A stretch of DNA of 64,000 nt from Bacillus sp. 03113 (GTDB lineage: Bacteria > Bacillota > Bacilli > Bacillales > Cytobacillaceae): assembly GCF_006546985.1 (NCBI RefSeq), contig NZ_VATK01000004.1, forward strand, positions 124,001 through 188,000. Direction: 5' to 3'. The notes below the pieces were generated by a model. That model was not told where the DNA came from. It saw only the letters and a program-made list of their open reading frames with translations, and did not search any database. This document shows, one piece after another, positions 1-9,634 of the stretch. A program made the position numbers and the translations under genes. Each line of letters opens with the position of its first letter. Position 1 is the stretch's first letter.

Positions 1-1812
1 CCTCAAGTTAACCATTAGTTCTCCAAGTTCCCTTTTCGTTATTCCAACAAGGTCTGGAACCTCAATCATCGGCGTGTCATTCCAGCTTCGCTTCTTTTCA
101 ATTTGATCCTTTCTAGGTTTTACTCCCATTGTCCGAAGACTATCACCGATGATATTCCCAACAATTGGCGCTGCGACCCTTCCTCCAAATTGAACCGTGC
201 CCTTAGGATTATCAACCGCTACATAAACGACAATTTGAGGATCATCAGCTGGAGCAAAGCCAATAAAGGATACAATATGATTATTTTCTAAATATCTTCC
301 ATTCTTTGCTTTTTGAGCTGTTCCGGTCTTTCCGCCAACTCGATACCCATCAACAAATGCATTTACACCAGTCCCTTGAGCAACAACACTCTCTAGTGCC
401 ATTCGAATTTGTTCAGAAGTCTCTTTCGAAATGACTTTTCTTTTTGCAACTGGCGTTTTTTTCATAACAATTTCACCAGTATCAGGATTGATCAATTCTT
501 CAGCCACATAAGGCGTATACAAGGTTCCGCCATTAACTGCAGCTGATATGGCAGCCACCTGTTGAATCGGAGTTACAGCTACCCCCTGCCCAAATGCCGT
601 TGTTGCTTGTTCTACTGGTCCAACTCGATCAAGATTGAACAATATCCCTTTTCCTTCTCCTTGAAGATCAATCCCAGTTTTCTCTCCAAATCCAAAATCT
701 TTTATATATTTAAATAATGTTTCTTTACCTAGTTTTTGACCTAGTGCAACAAAGCCTGGGTTGCAAGAATTTTGAACCACCTGCAGAAACGATTGAGAGC
801 CGTGCCCCCCTCTTTTCCAGCAACGCAGTCTAGCACCGCCAACATTGATATAGCCAGGGTCGTAAAAATGATCTCCCTTTAAATTTACTTTCCCTTCTTC
901 TAATGCCGCAGCCAGAGTAATGATTTTAAAGGTTGATCCCGGCTCATATGCACTCCAAATGGGGAGGTTTCTATTATAAATTTCGGGAGACACGTTACGA
1001 AAGTTCGCCGGGTCAAAGCCCGGTCTGCTAGACATCCCTAATACTTCTCCCGTATTTGGATTCATGGCAATCGCGATCATGCCATCTGGGCTATAGGCTG
1101 CCTCCGCATTGTCTAATTCTCTTTCTATGATCGTTTGGATTTTTGTATCAATGGTTAGCTTTAAATCAAGTCCATTTACAGGTGCAAGATAGTCGTCAGC
1201 CATGTCAGTCAATCGACCACCTTTAGCGTTTGCATAATATTGCACCGATCCTTTCTTCCCTTTAAGCTCTTTGTCATACTCAAGCTCGAGTCCCGTTAAG
1301 CCTTGATTATCAATTCCTGCAAACCCGAGAACATGTGCCAGATAATTTCCAAATGGGTAGGATCTTTTTGAGTCTTCGCCAATATATATACCTTCAATGT
1401 CTAAAGCCCTTACTTCTTTTGCCTTCTCATGAGAAATTTTTCTTCCCTCAGGAATTTTCACGTTCATTTCCTTTTTTGTTAACAATGTATAAGCTTTATC
1501 TTTTGACATATCTAAAACAGATGCAAGCTTACTAGCCGCTTCTTCTGGATTCTTTATTTGCCTTGGAACTGCATAAACGGTAGGAGCACTGACATTCGTT
1601 GCTAATGGTACGCCATTCCGATCTACAATTTCTCCTCTTTTCGGTTCAAACGGAATTTCTCTTCCCCACAAAAGCTTAGCCCCTTCGGACAATTTATCTC
1701 CTAAAAAAAATTGGACATAGCCCAATCGTAAAACAATAATCAAAAAAATAAATATTCCCGCTAACAACGCAATCGTAAGCCGTTTTCTAATCATCGCATG
1801 AGAAACACGCAT
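1..1812 (-). CDS. spoVD: Stage V sporulation protein D (SpoVD), C-terminus cut off by the window edge
   Basis: Class B penicillin-binding protein that cross-links spore cortex peptidoglycan, anchored in the forespore outer membrane. 604 codons are visible. A positively charged start and one membrane segment (about residues 11-30) precede a PBP dimerisation domain and a transpeptidase domain. The catalytic serine is Ser293 in STFK, followed by an SCN motif and a KTG motif near residue 495. The open frame reaches the edge just inside a PASTA-like stretch (VPDLVG). The family is about 640-650 residues, so only some 40 residues are missing. The ATG at 1812 has a perfect AAGGAGG 12 bases upstream. 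It lies downstream of pbpB, from which it evolved, with a repeat block (1881-2062) between them. A CATATATT at 1851-1858 resembles a sigma-E -10 box, but no convincing -35 was found. Confidence 0.97.
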   Translation of the reverse strand, partial: MRVSHAMIRKRLTIALLAGIFIFLIIVLRLGYVQFFLGDKLSEGAKLLWGREIPFEPKRGEIVDRNGVPLATNVSAPTVYAVPRQIKNPEEAASKLASVLDMSKDKAYTLLTKKEMNVKIPEGRKISHEKAKEVRALDIEGIYIGEDSKRSYPFGNYLAHVLGFAGIDNQGLTGLELEYDKELKGKKGSVQYYANAKGGRLTDMADDYLAPVNGLDLKLTIDTKIQTIIERELDNAEAAYSPDGMIAIAMNPNTGEVLGMSSRPGFDPANFRNVSPEIYNRNLPIWSAYEPGSTFKIITLAAALEEGKVNLKGDHFYDPGYINVGGARLRCWKRGGHGSQSFLQVVQNSCNPGFVALGQKLGKETLFKYIKDFGFGEKTGIDLQGEGKGILFNLDRVGPVEQATTAFGQGVAVTPIQQVAAISAAVNGGTLYTPYVAEELINPDTGEIVMKKTPVAKRKVISKETSEQIRMALESVVAQGTGVNAFVDGYRVGGKTGTAQKAKNGRYLENNHIVSFIGFAPADDPQIVVYVAVDNPKGTVQFGGRVAAPIVGNIIGDSLRTMGVKPRKDQIEKKRSWNDTPMIEVPDLVGITKRELGELMVNLR

Positions 1813-1880
1813 ATACGAACGAACCTCCTTTTTACGTAATGGCTCGTTCAAATATATGCTTGTACCCTAATAGATAGACC

Positions 1881-1948
1881 AGAAAAGCGGCCGATTAAGA
1901 GCGCCACGTTCTGTGGCAACATCGGCACTAGTACTTCCTGTACGTCAG
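1881..1948 (+). repeat. Family B interspersed repeat, copy B1
   Basis: Copy of a roughly 70-bp intergenic repeat that starts with AAAAGCGGCCGATTAAG and ends near ACTAGTAC..CCTGTACGTC. CCGAT pairs with ATCGG and GTAC with GTAC across a short loop. It is fused directly to family A copy A1. Other copies lie at 11254, 17885 (inverted), 31271, 32444 and 58454. Confidence 0.75.
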
Positions 1949-2062
1949 AGGCGCTTTGATCAGCCCTGAAGAAAAATGTTCTTTTGACTCAAAAAGCGCT
2001 TTTTACTTTTAGAGGCAAAAGGTTATTTTTCACAAGGGCTAAGCGCTGAAGCTAGACATCAG
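1949..2062 (+). repeat. Family A hairpin repeat, copy A1
   Basis: About 115-120 bp intergenic repeat that folds into one long imperfect hairpin. The basal arm GGCGCT pairs with AAGCGC. GAAAAATGTTCTTTTG opposes CAAAAGGTTATTTTTC, and the inner arm is CTCAAAAAG / CTTTTAGAG. It ends in the shared GCTAGACA terminus. It fills the spoVD-pbpB gap together with B1. Confidence 0.8.
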
Positions 2063-2081
2063 TCTACCTTAAAAAACACAA

Positions 2082-4346
2082 CTAATCTTTTACAGGATGG
2101 TTTTCCTCTTCTTTTTTATTTTCGTTTTGATTTTCTTTTTTATCTTCTTTATCTTTTTTATCTTTATTAGAAGCTTCCTGTAACTGATCAAGAGGACTTT
2201 TGAATTCTACGATTAAGAAGTCGCCTTCCGTGAGTTTAGCCCCTTCATCTACATTTTGCTTCACTGCATAACCGCTGCCAACCGTATTTAGTTTCATATT
2301 TGTAACCTTTGCAACCTTCATCACATCTCTTAACGACCAGCCAATCATATTTGGTGCAGTTGAATCGCCATCCGTTTTCAGGACGACTTTTTCTCCTTGA
2401 AGAGCAATCTCATCGACCTTTGGCTGCTGACTTATGATGTTTCCTCCATTTCCAATAACACTTACTTGAAAACCTAATTTTGATAGCTCTGCTTCAGCAT
2501 CTTGAACAGAAAGACCCGATACGTTTGGGATTGTATTCTTCGTTAACGCTTTTTCCATGACTGGTTTAATATTTAAGTATTGAAGGCTATTTTTCATGAC
2601 AGTCTTGAAAATATTGGATACAGGAATGGCACCTAGTCCATAATGTCCTTCAAACTTTGGCTGTTGAACGGCAACATACATCACTAGTTGTGGATCATCC
2701 TTCGGAGCCATTCCCAGAAATGAAAACACATAATTCGTAGGACCATCCAAATATCCACCACCTTTTGGATTAGGGATTGATGCTGTTCCTGTTTTCCCTG
2801 CAACAGAGTAGCCATCAATATTATATTTTTCATACCCTGTTCCTTTTGGTGAAGTAATGACAGTTTCTAAATAATCTCTTACTGTTTTTGCTGTCTCAGC
2901 AGAAATAGGGGTTCCCGTTACTTCTGGTTTCGTTTCCTTAATGACATCCCCTGTATTTGAATCAAGGATTTTATCGATCACATAAGGTTTAACCATTTTT
3001 CCTTCATTAGCAATGGCTGATACAGCTTGAATTTGTTCAATAGGTGTTATTGCTGTCCCTTGACCGTAGGCTGTTGTGATCTTTTCAATTGGATATTGAA
3101 AGGCAATTTTCCCAGCTGTTTCTCTTGGTAAATCAATGCCTGTAGGCCGATCAAAACCAAATCTCGTTAAATAATCACGGAATCTCTCGAATCCTAATTT
3201 TTCATTGGCTATTTTTGAAAAGGCCACATTTGATGATCGCTGCAACCCTTCTAAATAACTGATCGTATCCCAGCCGACGTAATTGTGATCATGAATAGAC
3301 TTGGAATTTTTTGTAACCTGATAACTTCCTGACTGGTATGTTTCAGTTGGGTTAAATACCCCCTCATTTACAGCTGCAGCTAAAGTGAACACCTTCATTG
3401 TTGAACCTGGCTCATAGGAATCCTCTATCGCTAAATTATGCCACGTTTGATTAATGCCTTTTTTTGTATCCGGGTCGAAGGTTGGTCTTTGAGCCATGGC
3501 CAATATCGCGCCAGTTTTCGGATCAGCTACGATAGCGATCATTTTTGCTGGAGAATATTCCTTAGCTGCTTTATTTAATGAATCCTCTAAAAAGGTTTGA
3601 ATTTTTTTATCAATCGTTAAGAAAACTTTATCTCCATTTTGGGCTGGCTTTATTTTTTCTTTACTGTCTGGAAGAATATAGCCCCATAAATCCTTTTCAA
3701 ATTGTACTGTTCCATCTTTTCCTGTTAATTCTTTATTTAACTCCTGTTCAATGCCAAGCTTTCCACTTACTTTTGTTTTGGGACGATCTTCCTCTTGATT
3801 GTCAACATAGCCGACCAAATGCGATGCAAAAACCCCATTCGGATAATAGCGCTTTGCCTCTCGAATAAAAGTGATTCCAGGAAGCTTTAACGCTTCGATT
3901 TTCTTCATCGTTTCGGTAGATAAATCTTTTCCTGCACTCCCAAACTCTACTTGGAATGCTTCTTTTTTCTTTAAACGGTTATAAATATCCGATTGATCCA
4001 TCTCAATATACTTCGAAAGCTTTTCAGCCGTTTCTTGAGGATCTACAACATGCTGCGGCTTTTTAGGATTCGTCGTCATTTTTTTGTCTAAAATCGCAAT
4101 CAGTCTAAATGAACTTGTATCCTCAGCAATGACTTCTCCATTTCGATCGTAAATCGTTCCACGTTTTGCTTCGATCTTATTTTGTTGCAAGTATTTTTTT
4201 TCTGCCTTTGCTGCTAATACTTTCCCTGCAGCTTCTCCTGTAGCTTGTATGGAAACAAAGCGATAAACTAAGACAAAAAAGAGCAGGCAAAATATTACAA
4301 ATAATATCGCTGCTCCATAATTGATATTTGGCTGTTTTCGAATCAT
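2082..4346 (-). CDS. pbpB: Penicillin-binding protein 2B, divisome transpeptidase
   Basis: Essential class B PBP that makes septal peptidoglycan cross-links with FtsW, FtsL and DivIC. The 754-residue protein has one N-terminal membrane segment (about residues 12-32), a dimerisation domain, a transpeptidase domain with catalytic Ser315 in STMK, then SSN and KTG motifs, and two C-terminal PASTA repeats (from about residue 595). The last 40 residues are a K/E/N-rich tail longer than in B. subtilis PBP2B (716 aa). The start ATG overlaps the ftsL stop by one base (TAATG), which indicates translational coupling. The order rsmH-ftsL-pbpB-spoVD is the standard Bacillus arrangement. Confidence 0.98.
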   Translation of the reverse strand: MIRKQPNINYGAAILFVIFCLLFFVLVYRFVSIQATGEAAGKVLAAKAEKKYLQQNKIEAKRGTIYDRNGEVIAEDTSSFRLIAILDKKMTTNPKKPQHVVDPQETAEKLSKYIEMDQSDIYNRLKKKEAFQVEFGSAGKDLSTETMKKIEALKLPGITFIREAKRYYPNGVFASHLVGYVDNQEEDRPKTKVSGKLGIEQELNKELTGKDGTVQFEKDLWGYILPDSKEKIKPAQNGDKVFLTIDKKIQTFLEDSLNKAAKEYSPAKMIAIVADPKTGAILAMAQRPTFDPDTKKGINQTWHNLAIEDSYEPGSTMKVFTLAAAVNEGVFNPTETYQSGSYQVTKNSKSIHDHNYVGWDTISYLEGLQRSSNVAFSKIANEKLGFERFRDYLTRFGFDRPTGIDLPRETAGKIAFQYPIEKITTAYGQGTAITPIEQIQAVSAIANEGKMVKPYVIDKILDSNTGDVIKETKPEVTGTPISAETAKTVRDYLETVITSPKGTGYEKYNIDGYSVAGKTGTASIPNPKGGGYLDGPTNYVFSFLGMAPKDDPQLVMYVAVQQPKFEGHYGLGAIPVSNIFKTVMKNSLQYLNIKPVMEKALTKNTIPNVSGLSVQDAEAELSKLGFQVSVIGNGGNIISQQPKVDEIALQGEKVVLKTDGDSTAPNMIGWSLRDVMKVAKVTNMKLNTVGSGYAVKQNVDEGAKLTEGDFLIVEFKSPLDQLQEASNKDKKDKEDKKENQNENKKEEENHPVKD

Positions 4347-4705
4347 TATCTTTGCACTACCTTAACATTATTTTCATCTAACGTAAGCCCTAGTTTCTCT
4401 GCAATCTTTCGAACACGATCATAATTGCTTAAATCACTTACTTGCGTAGTTAAATCTTCATTTGTTTTTTTCTGTTCCTGAATACTTGAGCTCATATTTT
4501 TAATATCTTTATTGACTTCATAAATGGCAGATTGATTAGAAATAATATGAATAGCTCCCACAAAGACCAAAACACAGAATAGCATTCCTAATATTTTTTC
4601 TCCAGGAGACAGCCACGATTTTTGTGATTTCTTTCGCTTAGGTGAAATAATAGTCTGTTGCTGTTCGTGCTGAACTTGTTGAATTTTATTGGCTAAGTTA
4701 CTCAT
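4346..4705 (-). CDS. ftsL: Cell division protein FtsL
   Basis: Small bitopic divisome protein that forms a complex with DivIC and DivIB and activates septal synthesis. 119 residues: a cytoplasmic basic N-terminus (KRKKSQKSW), one membrane segment at about residues 36-56, then an extracytoplasmic coiled coil (about 62-100) rich in hydrophobic heptads. It lies between rsmH and pbpB. The stop overlaps the pbpB start by one base. The ribosome binding site GGAGGGACC lies just upstream of the ATG. Sequence conservation in this family is low, so the call rests on topology, size and position. Confidence 0.95.
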   Translation of the reverse strand: MSNLANKIQQVQHEQQQTIISPKRKKSQKSWLSPGEKILGMLFCVLVFVGAIHIISNQSAIYEVNKDIKNMSSSIQEQKKTNEDLTTQVSDLSNYDRVRKIAEKLGLTLDENNVKVVQR

Positions 4706-4845
4706 ACAGGTCCCTCCTGTTATTCTATTTTTTATTTTAAAGGGTTAAGATCCCCACCTCTAATCAAAGCGGAGGTGGGATTTTCCAATTAGGTAGAGTA
4801 GAGTATCCACCTGTTTCCCCAAAGTTTCACCTTGCTTAAACAAGT

Positions 4846-5778
4846 TCACTGTTTTTCTGCTATTCTTAATTTTGCTGATCTAGCACGGTTATTTTGTTCC
4901 AGCTCTACTTCTGAAGGAAGGATAGGCTTTCTCGTAATAAGCTTTAGTTTTGGTTGATATTCCTCTGGAATAACTGGAAGTCCATGTGGCAAATTAGGTA
5001 TCTCACTCTCTTTTTTAAAAACTGATTTACAAATTCGATCCTCTAGAGAATGAAACGTAATCACACTAATTCGACCGCCAGGCTTTATTATTTCAATTGC
5101 TTGCTGAAGGGATTTTTCAAAAACTCCTAATTCATCATTCACCGCAATTCTGATGGATTGAAAAATTCTTTTTGCAGGATGCCCTCCCTTTCTCCTTGCA
5201 GGAGCAGGAATAGCTTCCTTAATTAACTCAACAAGCTGACCAGTTGTTTCAATCGGTGAAACCGATCTTGCTGCTTCTATTTTCCTTGCAATTTGTTTAG
5301 AGAATTTCTCTTCCCCATATCGATAAAATATTTTCACCAAATCTTCATAGCTCCAATGATTGACAACATCATATGCACTTAACGCAGCATCTGAATCCAT
5401 CCGCATATCAAGGGGGGCATCGTGATGATAGCTAAATCCTCTTTCTGGAGTATCAAGCTGAGGAGAGGAGACACCTAAATCATATAAAACGCCATCTACT
5501 TCTTGAATTCCAAGCTCAGCAAGCTCTTCCCTAAGATGAATAAAATTACTTTTAATAATGGTTAATTGATCTTGATACTGAGATAATCGGCTCTTGGCAT
5601 TTGCTATAGCCGTTTCGTCCTGATCAAAGGCAAATAATCTTCCATTTCCTGATAGTTTTGACAAAATCAATTCAGAATGTCCCGCTCCACCGAGAGTACA
5701 ATCTACATAAATGCCATCAGGATTGATTTTCAAGCCATCTACCGCTTCATGTAATAACACAGTTGTATGATTAAACAT
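4846..5778 (-). CDS. rsmH: 16S rRNA (cytosine1402-N4)-methyltransferase RsmH (MraW)
   Basis: AdoMet-dependent enzyme that methylates N4 of C1402 in the 16S rRNA decoding centre. 310 residues. The N-terminal [10 protein letters not shown] and the motif I-like [11 protein letters not shown] (about residues 26-36), the ERGFSY segment and the C-terminal [12 protein letters not shown] are all family signatures. Length is typical (about 310). It is the second gene of the mraZ cluster, 39 bases after mraZ. A 140-bp gap holding a short inverted repeat (GCGGAGGTGGGATTTT region) separates it from ftsL. Confidence 0.98.
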   Translation of the reverse strand: MFNHTTVLLHEAVDGLKINPDGIYVDCTLGGAGHSELILSKLSGNGRLFAFDQDETAIANAKSRLSQYQDQLTIIKSNFIHLREELAELGIQEVDGVLYDLGVSSPQLDTPERGFSYHHDAPLDMRMDSDAALSAYDVVNHWSYEDLVKIFYRYGEEKFSKQIARKIEAARSVSPIETTGQLVELIKEAIPAPARRKGGHPAKRIFQSIRIAVNDELGVFEKSLQQAIEIIKPGGRISVITFHSLEDRICKSVFKKESEIPNLPHGLPVIPEEYQPKLKLITRKPILPSEVELEQNNRARSAKLRIAEKQ

Positions 5779-5817
5779 GCTTGTACACCTTTCTAACTTT
5801 AATGACCAAGTTCATTT

Positions 5818-6249
5818 TTAAATATCAAATCCAATCATATTTTCTGCAATCTCAGCAAAAGAATCCTCTGAATCTGCAAAATACTCTTCCCAAAGATCTT
5901 TGCTCCAAATTTCAATTCGATTCGATACACCTAAAATAACGCATTCTTTATCAAGCTTTGCATATTGCTGCAATGGCGAGACGATATTGATTCTGCCTTG
6001 CTTATCGATCTCGCATTCAGTTGCCCCTGAAAAGAAGAATCGGGTAAAAGCACGCGCATCTTTTTTCGTGAGTGGAAGCGTTTTTAGCTTTTCTTCTATC
6101 ATGCTCCATTCGTTCATCGGATAACCAAATAAGCATTGATCTAAACCGCGTGTAAGAATAAAAGTATCACCTAAGTTTTCACGAAACTTAGCTGGCACAA
6201 TTAAACGGCCCTTTTGATCAATGTTATGACGGTATTCACCCATGAACAT
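5818..6249 (-). CDS. mraZ: Transcriptional regulator MraZ
   Basis: AbrB/SpoVT-fold DNA-binding protein encoded at the head of the division and cell-wall cluster; in other bacteria it represses its own operon. 143 residues with two tandem MraZ modules ([12 protein letters not shown] and [11 protein letters not shown]). I use the ATG at 6249, since its MFMGEYRH start and length match the family. The frame also opens at a GTG at 6264, but that would place the Shine-Dalgarno GGGGGAAG inside the gene. A row of 10-bp-spaced GTGG boxes overlaps its start region (see the regulatory entry), consistent with autoregulation. Confidence 0.97.
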   Translation of the reverse strand: MFMGEYRHNIDQKGRLIVPAKFRENLGDTFILTRGLDQCLFGYPMNEWSMIEEKLKTLPLTKKDARAFTRFFFSGATECEIDKQGRINIVSPLQQYAKLDKECVILGVSNRIEIWSKDLWEEYFADSEDSFAEIAENMIGFDI

Positions 6250-6258
6250 GCTGACTTC

Positions 6259-6305
6259 CCCCACTTCCTAACACCAATGTACCACAATGTCCCACTTTCC
6301 TCCAC
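6259..6305 (-). promoter_or_regulatory. Phased GTGG repeats, candidate MraZ operator
   Basis: Read on the minus strand, GTGGAGGAAA, GTGGGACATT, GTGGTACATT, a degenerate TGGTGTTAGG and GTGGGGGAAG follow each other at 10-bp steps immediately upstream of, and into, the mraZ ribosome binding site. MraZ proteins are known to bind short direct repeats of TGGG/GTG type spaced by one helical turn in front of mraZ. The repeats are seen in the sequence; binding is inferred. Confidence 0.7.
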
Positions 6306-6395
6306 ATGAATTTAAAAATTCTCTCAAATTACCTAAATTCCTTCCAAAAAATAAAATTTAGTTTATTAAAATATTTTCAGTATCAAAAGACAAAG

Positions 6396-6427
6396 CAAAA
6401 AACCTTACCGCTTAAAGGTAAGGTTTC
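6396..6427 (-). terminator. Rho-independent terminator of bshC
   Basis: On the minus strand AACCTTACC pairs with GGTAAGGTT and is followed by a T run. It lies 10-40 bases after the bshC stop and upstream of the mraZ operator. Confidence 0.85.
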
Positions 6428-6435
6428 TTTCCAGT

Positions 6436-8070
6436 TCATATTTTAACAACATAATGCTTTCCATCAAAAGCATACTCAAGCTTTAAAAGTTCGTGGACAA
6501 AATGCATCCCATATTTATTCATAAAGTAAAGGGAGTTCCATAATCTTTCTTGTGGAGAACCGATTGGCTTTAATGAATTTTCAACCCTTTTATACTTGTT
6601 CATGGTCACTTCATGTTTTCGTTTGACTGAATCTTCTATTTTTCCTTTAATAAAATCAATTTGACCAGCAATTAAAGATTTATTTTTCATAAGCAGCGGA
6701 AGAATTCCTCTATCTTCATTCATTAGCAGCTCCTCAATCATTTGGTACTGCTCCATGAGGTCAGATTTTGCTTGTTTTAACAGCTCATCGACTTGTTTAT
6801 TTGAGACAGATCGCAAAAACTGTTCTAGTTCCTTACCGACTCCTAAGCGGAGTACATGTTCAAGGGATATATCTAGCTCATTCAAATCTGTATCTATAGA
6901 GCGTTCTAATAAGGTTATATTTAATCGGGGTACAATCGGAGGCATCTTCATATCCATAGCTTCAAATGCTTTTTTCAATTCTGCCCAATAAGCAATTTCA
7001 CCTGGCCCTCCTATAAAAGCTAAGGTTGGGAATAACCATTCTTGTGTAATGGGTCTGGTTACCACATTATTGCTTAATTTTTCAGGATGATTTTCTGCTA
7101 TAAAAAGTAAATCCTCAAATGAAAATTCAATATTCCCACTCTTCCCCACAAAAGATTGTTTATCTTTATCAAATAAAAGAAGAACTCTCTCCTTACCTAC
7201 TTCATCATAATAAAAAAGATTACAGGCATGTTCGCTAATCTCAATCACATTTACGAATCCATCTTTCCCTAATTCAGCTTGTTGCTTCTTTACACAATCT
7301 GTTACGATTTGATAGGATTTTATTTGTTTTAAAAGGATCTCTTTTTCCAAGCTGCGAAGTTCAGGGTCACCTGAATCGACTATTAATAAACCTTGGTCCT
7401 TAAAAAGCTCCATAATCACGTAAGCAAAAAAGTCCACAAATGAAGTTGAGCGTTGAATAGCTAATTGGAAAAAGGCTAGCAAATCCTTTGTATATTCTGT
7501 TTCACCAAGGTGCTCTAAAATATTTTTTAGCCAATCCAAACAGACTTCTTTATCTAATGGAATATCCGAGGACATTTTCTTATCCATTATTTTTTCAGGG
7601 TAAATGATCTTTTCCATTTTATGATTTTTTTCTAAATAAATATGATTTATTTCTTGATAATCATGATCTTCACCAGCTATCCAAAATACTGGGACAACAG
7701 GGATCCCTAACTCATCTTCTTTTTGTTTTGCCAAGTGAATAATAGAGATAATTTTATGGATCGTGTACAACGGACCTGTTAAAATCCCCGCTTGCTGACC
7801 TCCAATAACGACGACACAATCATCATTTGTAAGTTTCTTAATAGAGCTAGTGACCTCATTTGATGTTGGGAATTTTGCCATATACTGTTCAATAAAACCA
7901 GCAAGCTCATTTCGCATAAACGAACGGTTCCTTATTTCAAGCAGTCTCTTTTTAAAATCAGAAGGCTTTTGATAAGAATAATGAAAATAACGCTGTATTT
8001 CAGCGGTTTGTTCTAAATAATTTGTAGCAAACCGGTTCGTTGCCGGCAGTGAGAGACTCACCATCTCCAT
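6436..8070 (-). CDS. bshC: Bacillithiol biosynthesis cysteine-adding enzyme BshC
   Basis: Putative ligase for the last step of bacillithiol synthesis: adds cysteine to glucosaminyl-malate (GlcN-Mal). 544 residues, close to the B. subtilis protein (539). Visible family features are VVVIGGQQAGILTGP, VVPVFWIAGEDHDYQEINH and the C-terminal SPQERLWNSLYFMNKYG. The fold is nucleotidyltransferase-like with a long C-terminal coiled-coil stretch. AAAGGAAG stands 7 bases before the ATG. It forms the usual panE / DUF3397 / bshC / mraZ neighbourhood but is separated upstream by family C repeat C1. Confidence 0.96.
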   Translation of the reverse strand: MEMVSLSLPATNRFATNYLEQTAEIQRYFHYSYQKPSDFKKRLLEIRNRSFMRNELAGFIEQYMAKFPTSNEVTSSIKKLTNDDCVVVIGGQQAGILTGPLYTIHKIISIIHLAKQKEDELGIPVVPVFWIAGEDHDYQEINHIYLEKNHKMEKIIYPEKIMDKKMSSDIPLDKEVCLDWLKNILEHLGETEYTKDLLAFFQLAIQRSTSFVDFFAYVIMELFKDQGLLIVDSGDPELRSLEKEILLKQIKSYQIVTDCVKKQQAELGKDGFVNVIEISEHACNLFYYDEVGKERVLLLFDKDKQSFVGKSGNIEFSFEDLLFIAENHPEKLSNNVVTRPITQEWLFPTLAFIGGPGEIAYWAELKKAFEAMDMKMPPIVPRLNITLLERSIDTDLNELDISLEHVLRLGVGKELEQFLRSVSNKQVDELLKQAKSDLMEQYQMIEELLMNEDRGILPLLMKNKSLIAGQIDFIKGKIEDSVKRKHEVTMNKYKRVENSLKPIGSPQERLWNSLYFMNKYGMHFVHELLKLEYAFDGKHYVVKI

Positions 8071-8104
8071 CTATGTACTTCCTTTCTATAAGACGATTTT
8101 AATA

Positions 8105-8256
8105 AGAAAAGCGCAAGTCCCCTGGTCATCGACGTAAAGTGCTAGACTGAATCGAGTGAGATAAAGGAAACACGAAGAGCGTAGCGATTCGATGTTGACT
8201 TATCGTAGACGAGGTGAGGGAAGCACTTCTAGTCGATAGGGTGCTGGAGCTAGACA
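8105..8256 (+). repeat. Family C interspersed repeat, copy C1
   Basis: About 150-bp repeat starting AAAAGCGCAAG and ending GGAGCTAGACAG. A degenerate basal stem encloses the family-C internal block GAGATAAAGGAAACACGA..GATGTTGACTTATCGTAG. This copy keeps the uninterrupted GAGATAA-AGGAAACACG junction and so serves as the empty-site reference for the insertion in copy C2. Confidence 0.75.
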
Positions 8257-8346
8257 GTAATCTAACTTCAGATATAAATTCTGATTCACTAAAAAAAGTA
8301 TATCATTGAACAATCTTAAATGAAAAAAACTTTGCTTATACATTGC

Positions 8347-8742
8347 TTATGTTTGTGCAAGCAAGATTGTAATACGATAAATCAGTCCATAAAACAGTAG
8401 AATCACATAAGCGGTAAAGAAAACAATAAAGTTAATCCTCCAAATCCCTCGAAATACTTGAGGGAAATTAATTTCATGCTTAACCTTCCAATGAATAATT
8501 ACCATTATAATCGCAATGGTTAACATAAATAAAATAATAAGCCATAAAAAGGATTTATTCCATATGGCTACGATGAGAAAATGTACCGAAATAATAAATA
8601 GAATCGTAGTGGCATCAACTGAAACTTTTACAGATAAGCGATGATTTTTTGTCACTTGCTTACAAACAATAAAAATGAATAAATAGCCAAGTATGGGCAC
8701 CGTTACAATTGTTGCTACAAAAGCTGACAGAACTGATAACAC
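8347..8742 (-). CDS. DUF3397 integral membrane protein
   Basis: 131 residues, almost entirely hydrophobic, with four predicted membrane segments (about residues 5-27, 42-60, 64-84, 100-125) and a short basic loop (HWKVKHE). It matches the DUF3397 family by size, topology and place between the panE-like gene and bshC, where Bacillaceae carry it. Function is unknown. It starts one base after the upstream stop, so it is probably translated from the same message as the reductase. No catalytic motif is visible. Confidence 0.8.
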   Translation of the reverse strand: MLSVLSAFVATIVTVPILGYLFIFIVCKQVTKNHRLSVKVSVDATTILFIISVHFLIVAIWNKSFLWLIILFMLTIAIIMVIIHWKVKHEINFPQVFRGIWRINFIVFFTAYVILLFYGLIYRITILLAQT

Positions 8743-8743
8743 T

Positions 8744-9634
8744 TTATATCCCCCTTTTTGCTAACTCCTTCCCTTTGATTAAATGATACAAAGATTTGAT
8801 GATCGGAGCATTTATTTGTCTCTCTTCTGCCTGTTTAATGATATAACCTAAAATGGCATCAACCTCCGTCGGTCTTCCTTCCTCAACGTCCTTTAACATT
8901 GATGATTTATTTAAAGCCGTCCTTTTACAAATCTCCATAACATATGGATATAGATCTACTTCATGCTTCAAGCTTAATACCATTTGAACTTCTGCAAATA
9001 GAGCATCAAAAAGAGTTTTAAAATGCGGATTTGTTAATAATTCTCCATTATGAATCTGTAAAATAGCTGTAAGAGGATTTATCATTACGTTCACAACTAA
9101 TTTCTTGATCATCATATTGTAATAATTCGATTCAATTTTGATCGGAAAGTCTTCTACACTATTTATAAAGGATCGTTTAACATCAGGAGTGATTTCCCCT
9201 TTAAATATAGCAACTCTTGTTATACCAATTCCTGTATGTATGATGTGATTATCATTGATTTTTAATGAGCCGTGCTCTGAAACTCCTAAAAAGATATTTT
9301 CCGCAAGTAAATGATCTAACCATTTTAAATGACTCATTCCATTTTGTAGAAATAGGATCGTTTTTGCTTGATGAAGTTGAGGAATCAATTTCTCAAGCTG
9401 ATATTGTTTAACGGTTACAATCGTAAAATCATCATCGAGCACTGTTTTCTTAAATTCTTCTACCTTCACAAATCGCTGTTTCTTTTGTCCATTTCTTTCA
9501 CAAAAAATTCCTTCTGATGCTATTATATTAGCTTGCTGCTTAGTACGGACATAAAGACAGACTTCATGCTGAAAACTTAAATTAAAAGCGTAAAGCAAGC
9601 CAATAGCTCCTCCACCAATTATACCAATTTTCAT
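8744..9634 (-). CDS. panE: 2-dehydropantoate 2-reductase family protein (YlbQ/PanE-like)
   Basis: Predicted NADPH-dependent reduction of ketopantoate to pantoate, a step to pantothenate and CoA. 296 residues: N-terminal Rossmann nucleotide-binding motif GIIGGGAIGLLYA, then the C-terminal helical ketopantoate reductase domain with KLVVNVMINPLTAI and the family-typical EGRPTEVDAILGYI. I choose the ATG at 9634, which has AAGGGG six bases upstream. The longer frame to 9703 would add 23 unconserved residues before the dinucleotide-binding motif. The acetyltransferase at 9915 diverges from it. The pathway assignment relies on family; related 6-phosphogluconate-like reductases cannot be excluded. 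Confidence 0.88.
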   Translation of the reverse strand: MKIGIIGGGAIGLLYAFNLSFQHEVCLYVRTKQQANIIASEGIFCERNGQKKQRFVKVEEFKKTVLDDDFTIVTVKQYQLEKLIPQLHQAKTILFLQNGMSHLKWLDHLLAENIFLGVSEHGSLKINDNHIIHTGIGITRVAIFKGEITPDVKRSFINSVEDFPIKIESNYYNMMIKKLVVNVMINPLTAILQIHNGELLTNPHFKTLFDALFAEVQMVLSLKHEVDLYPYVMEICKRTALNKSSMLKDVEEGRPTEVDAILGYIIKQAEERQINAPIIKSLYHLIKGKELAKRGI

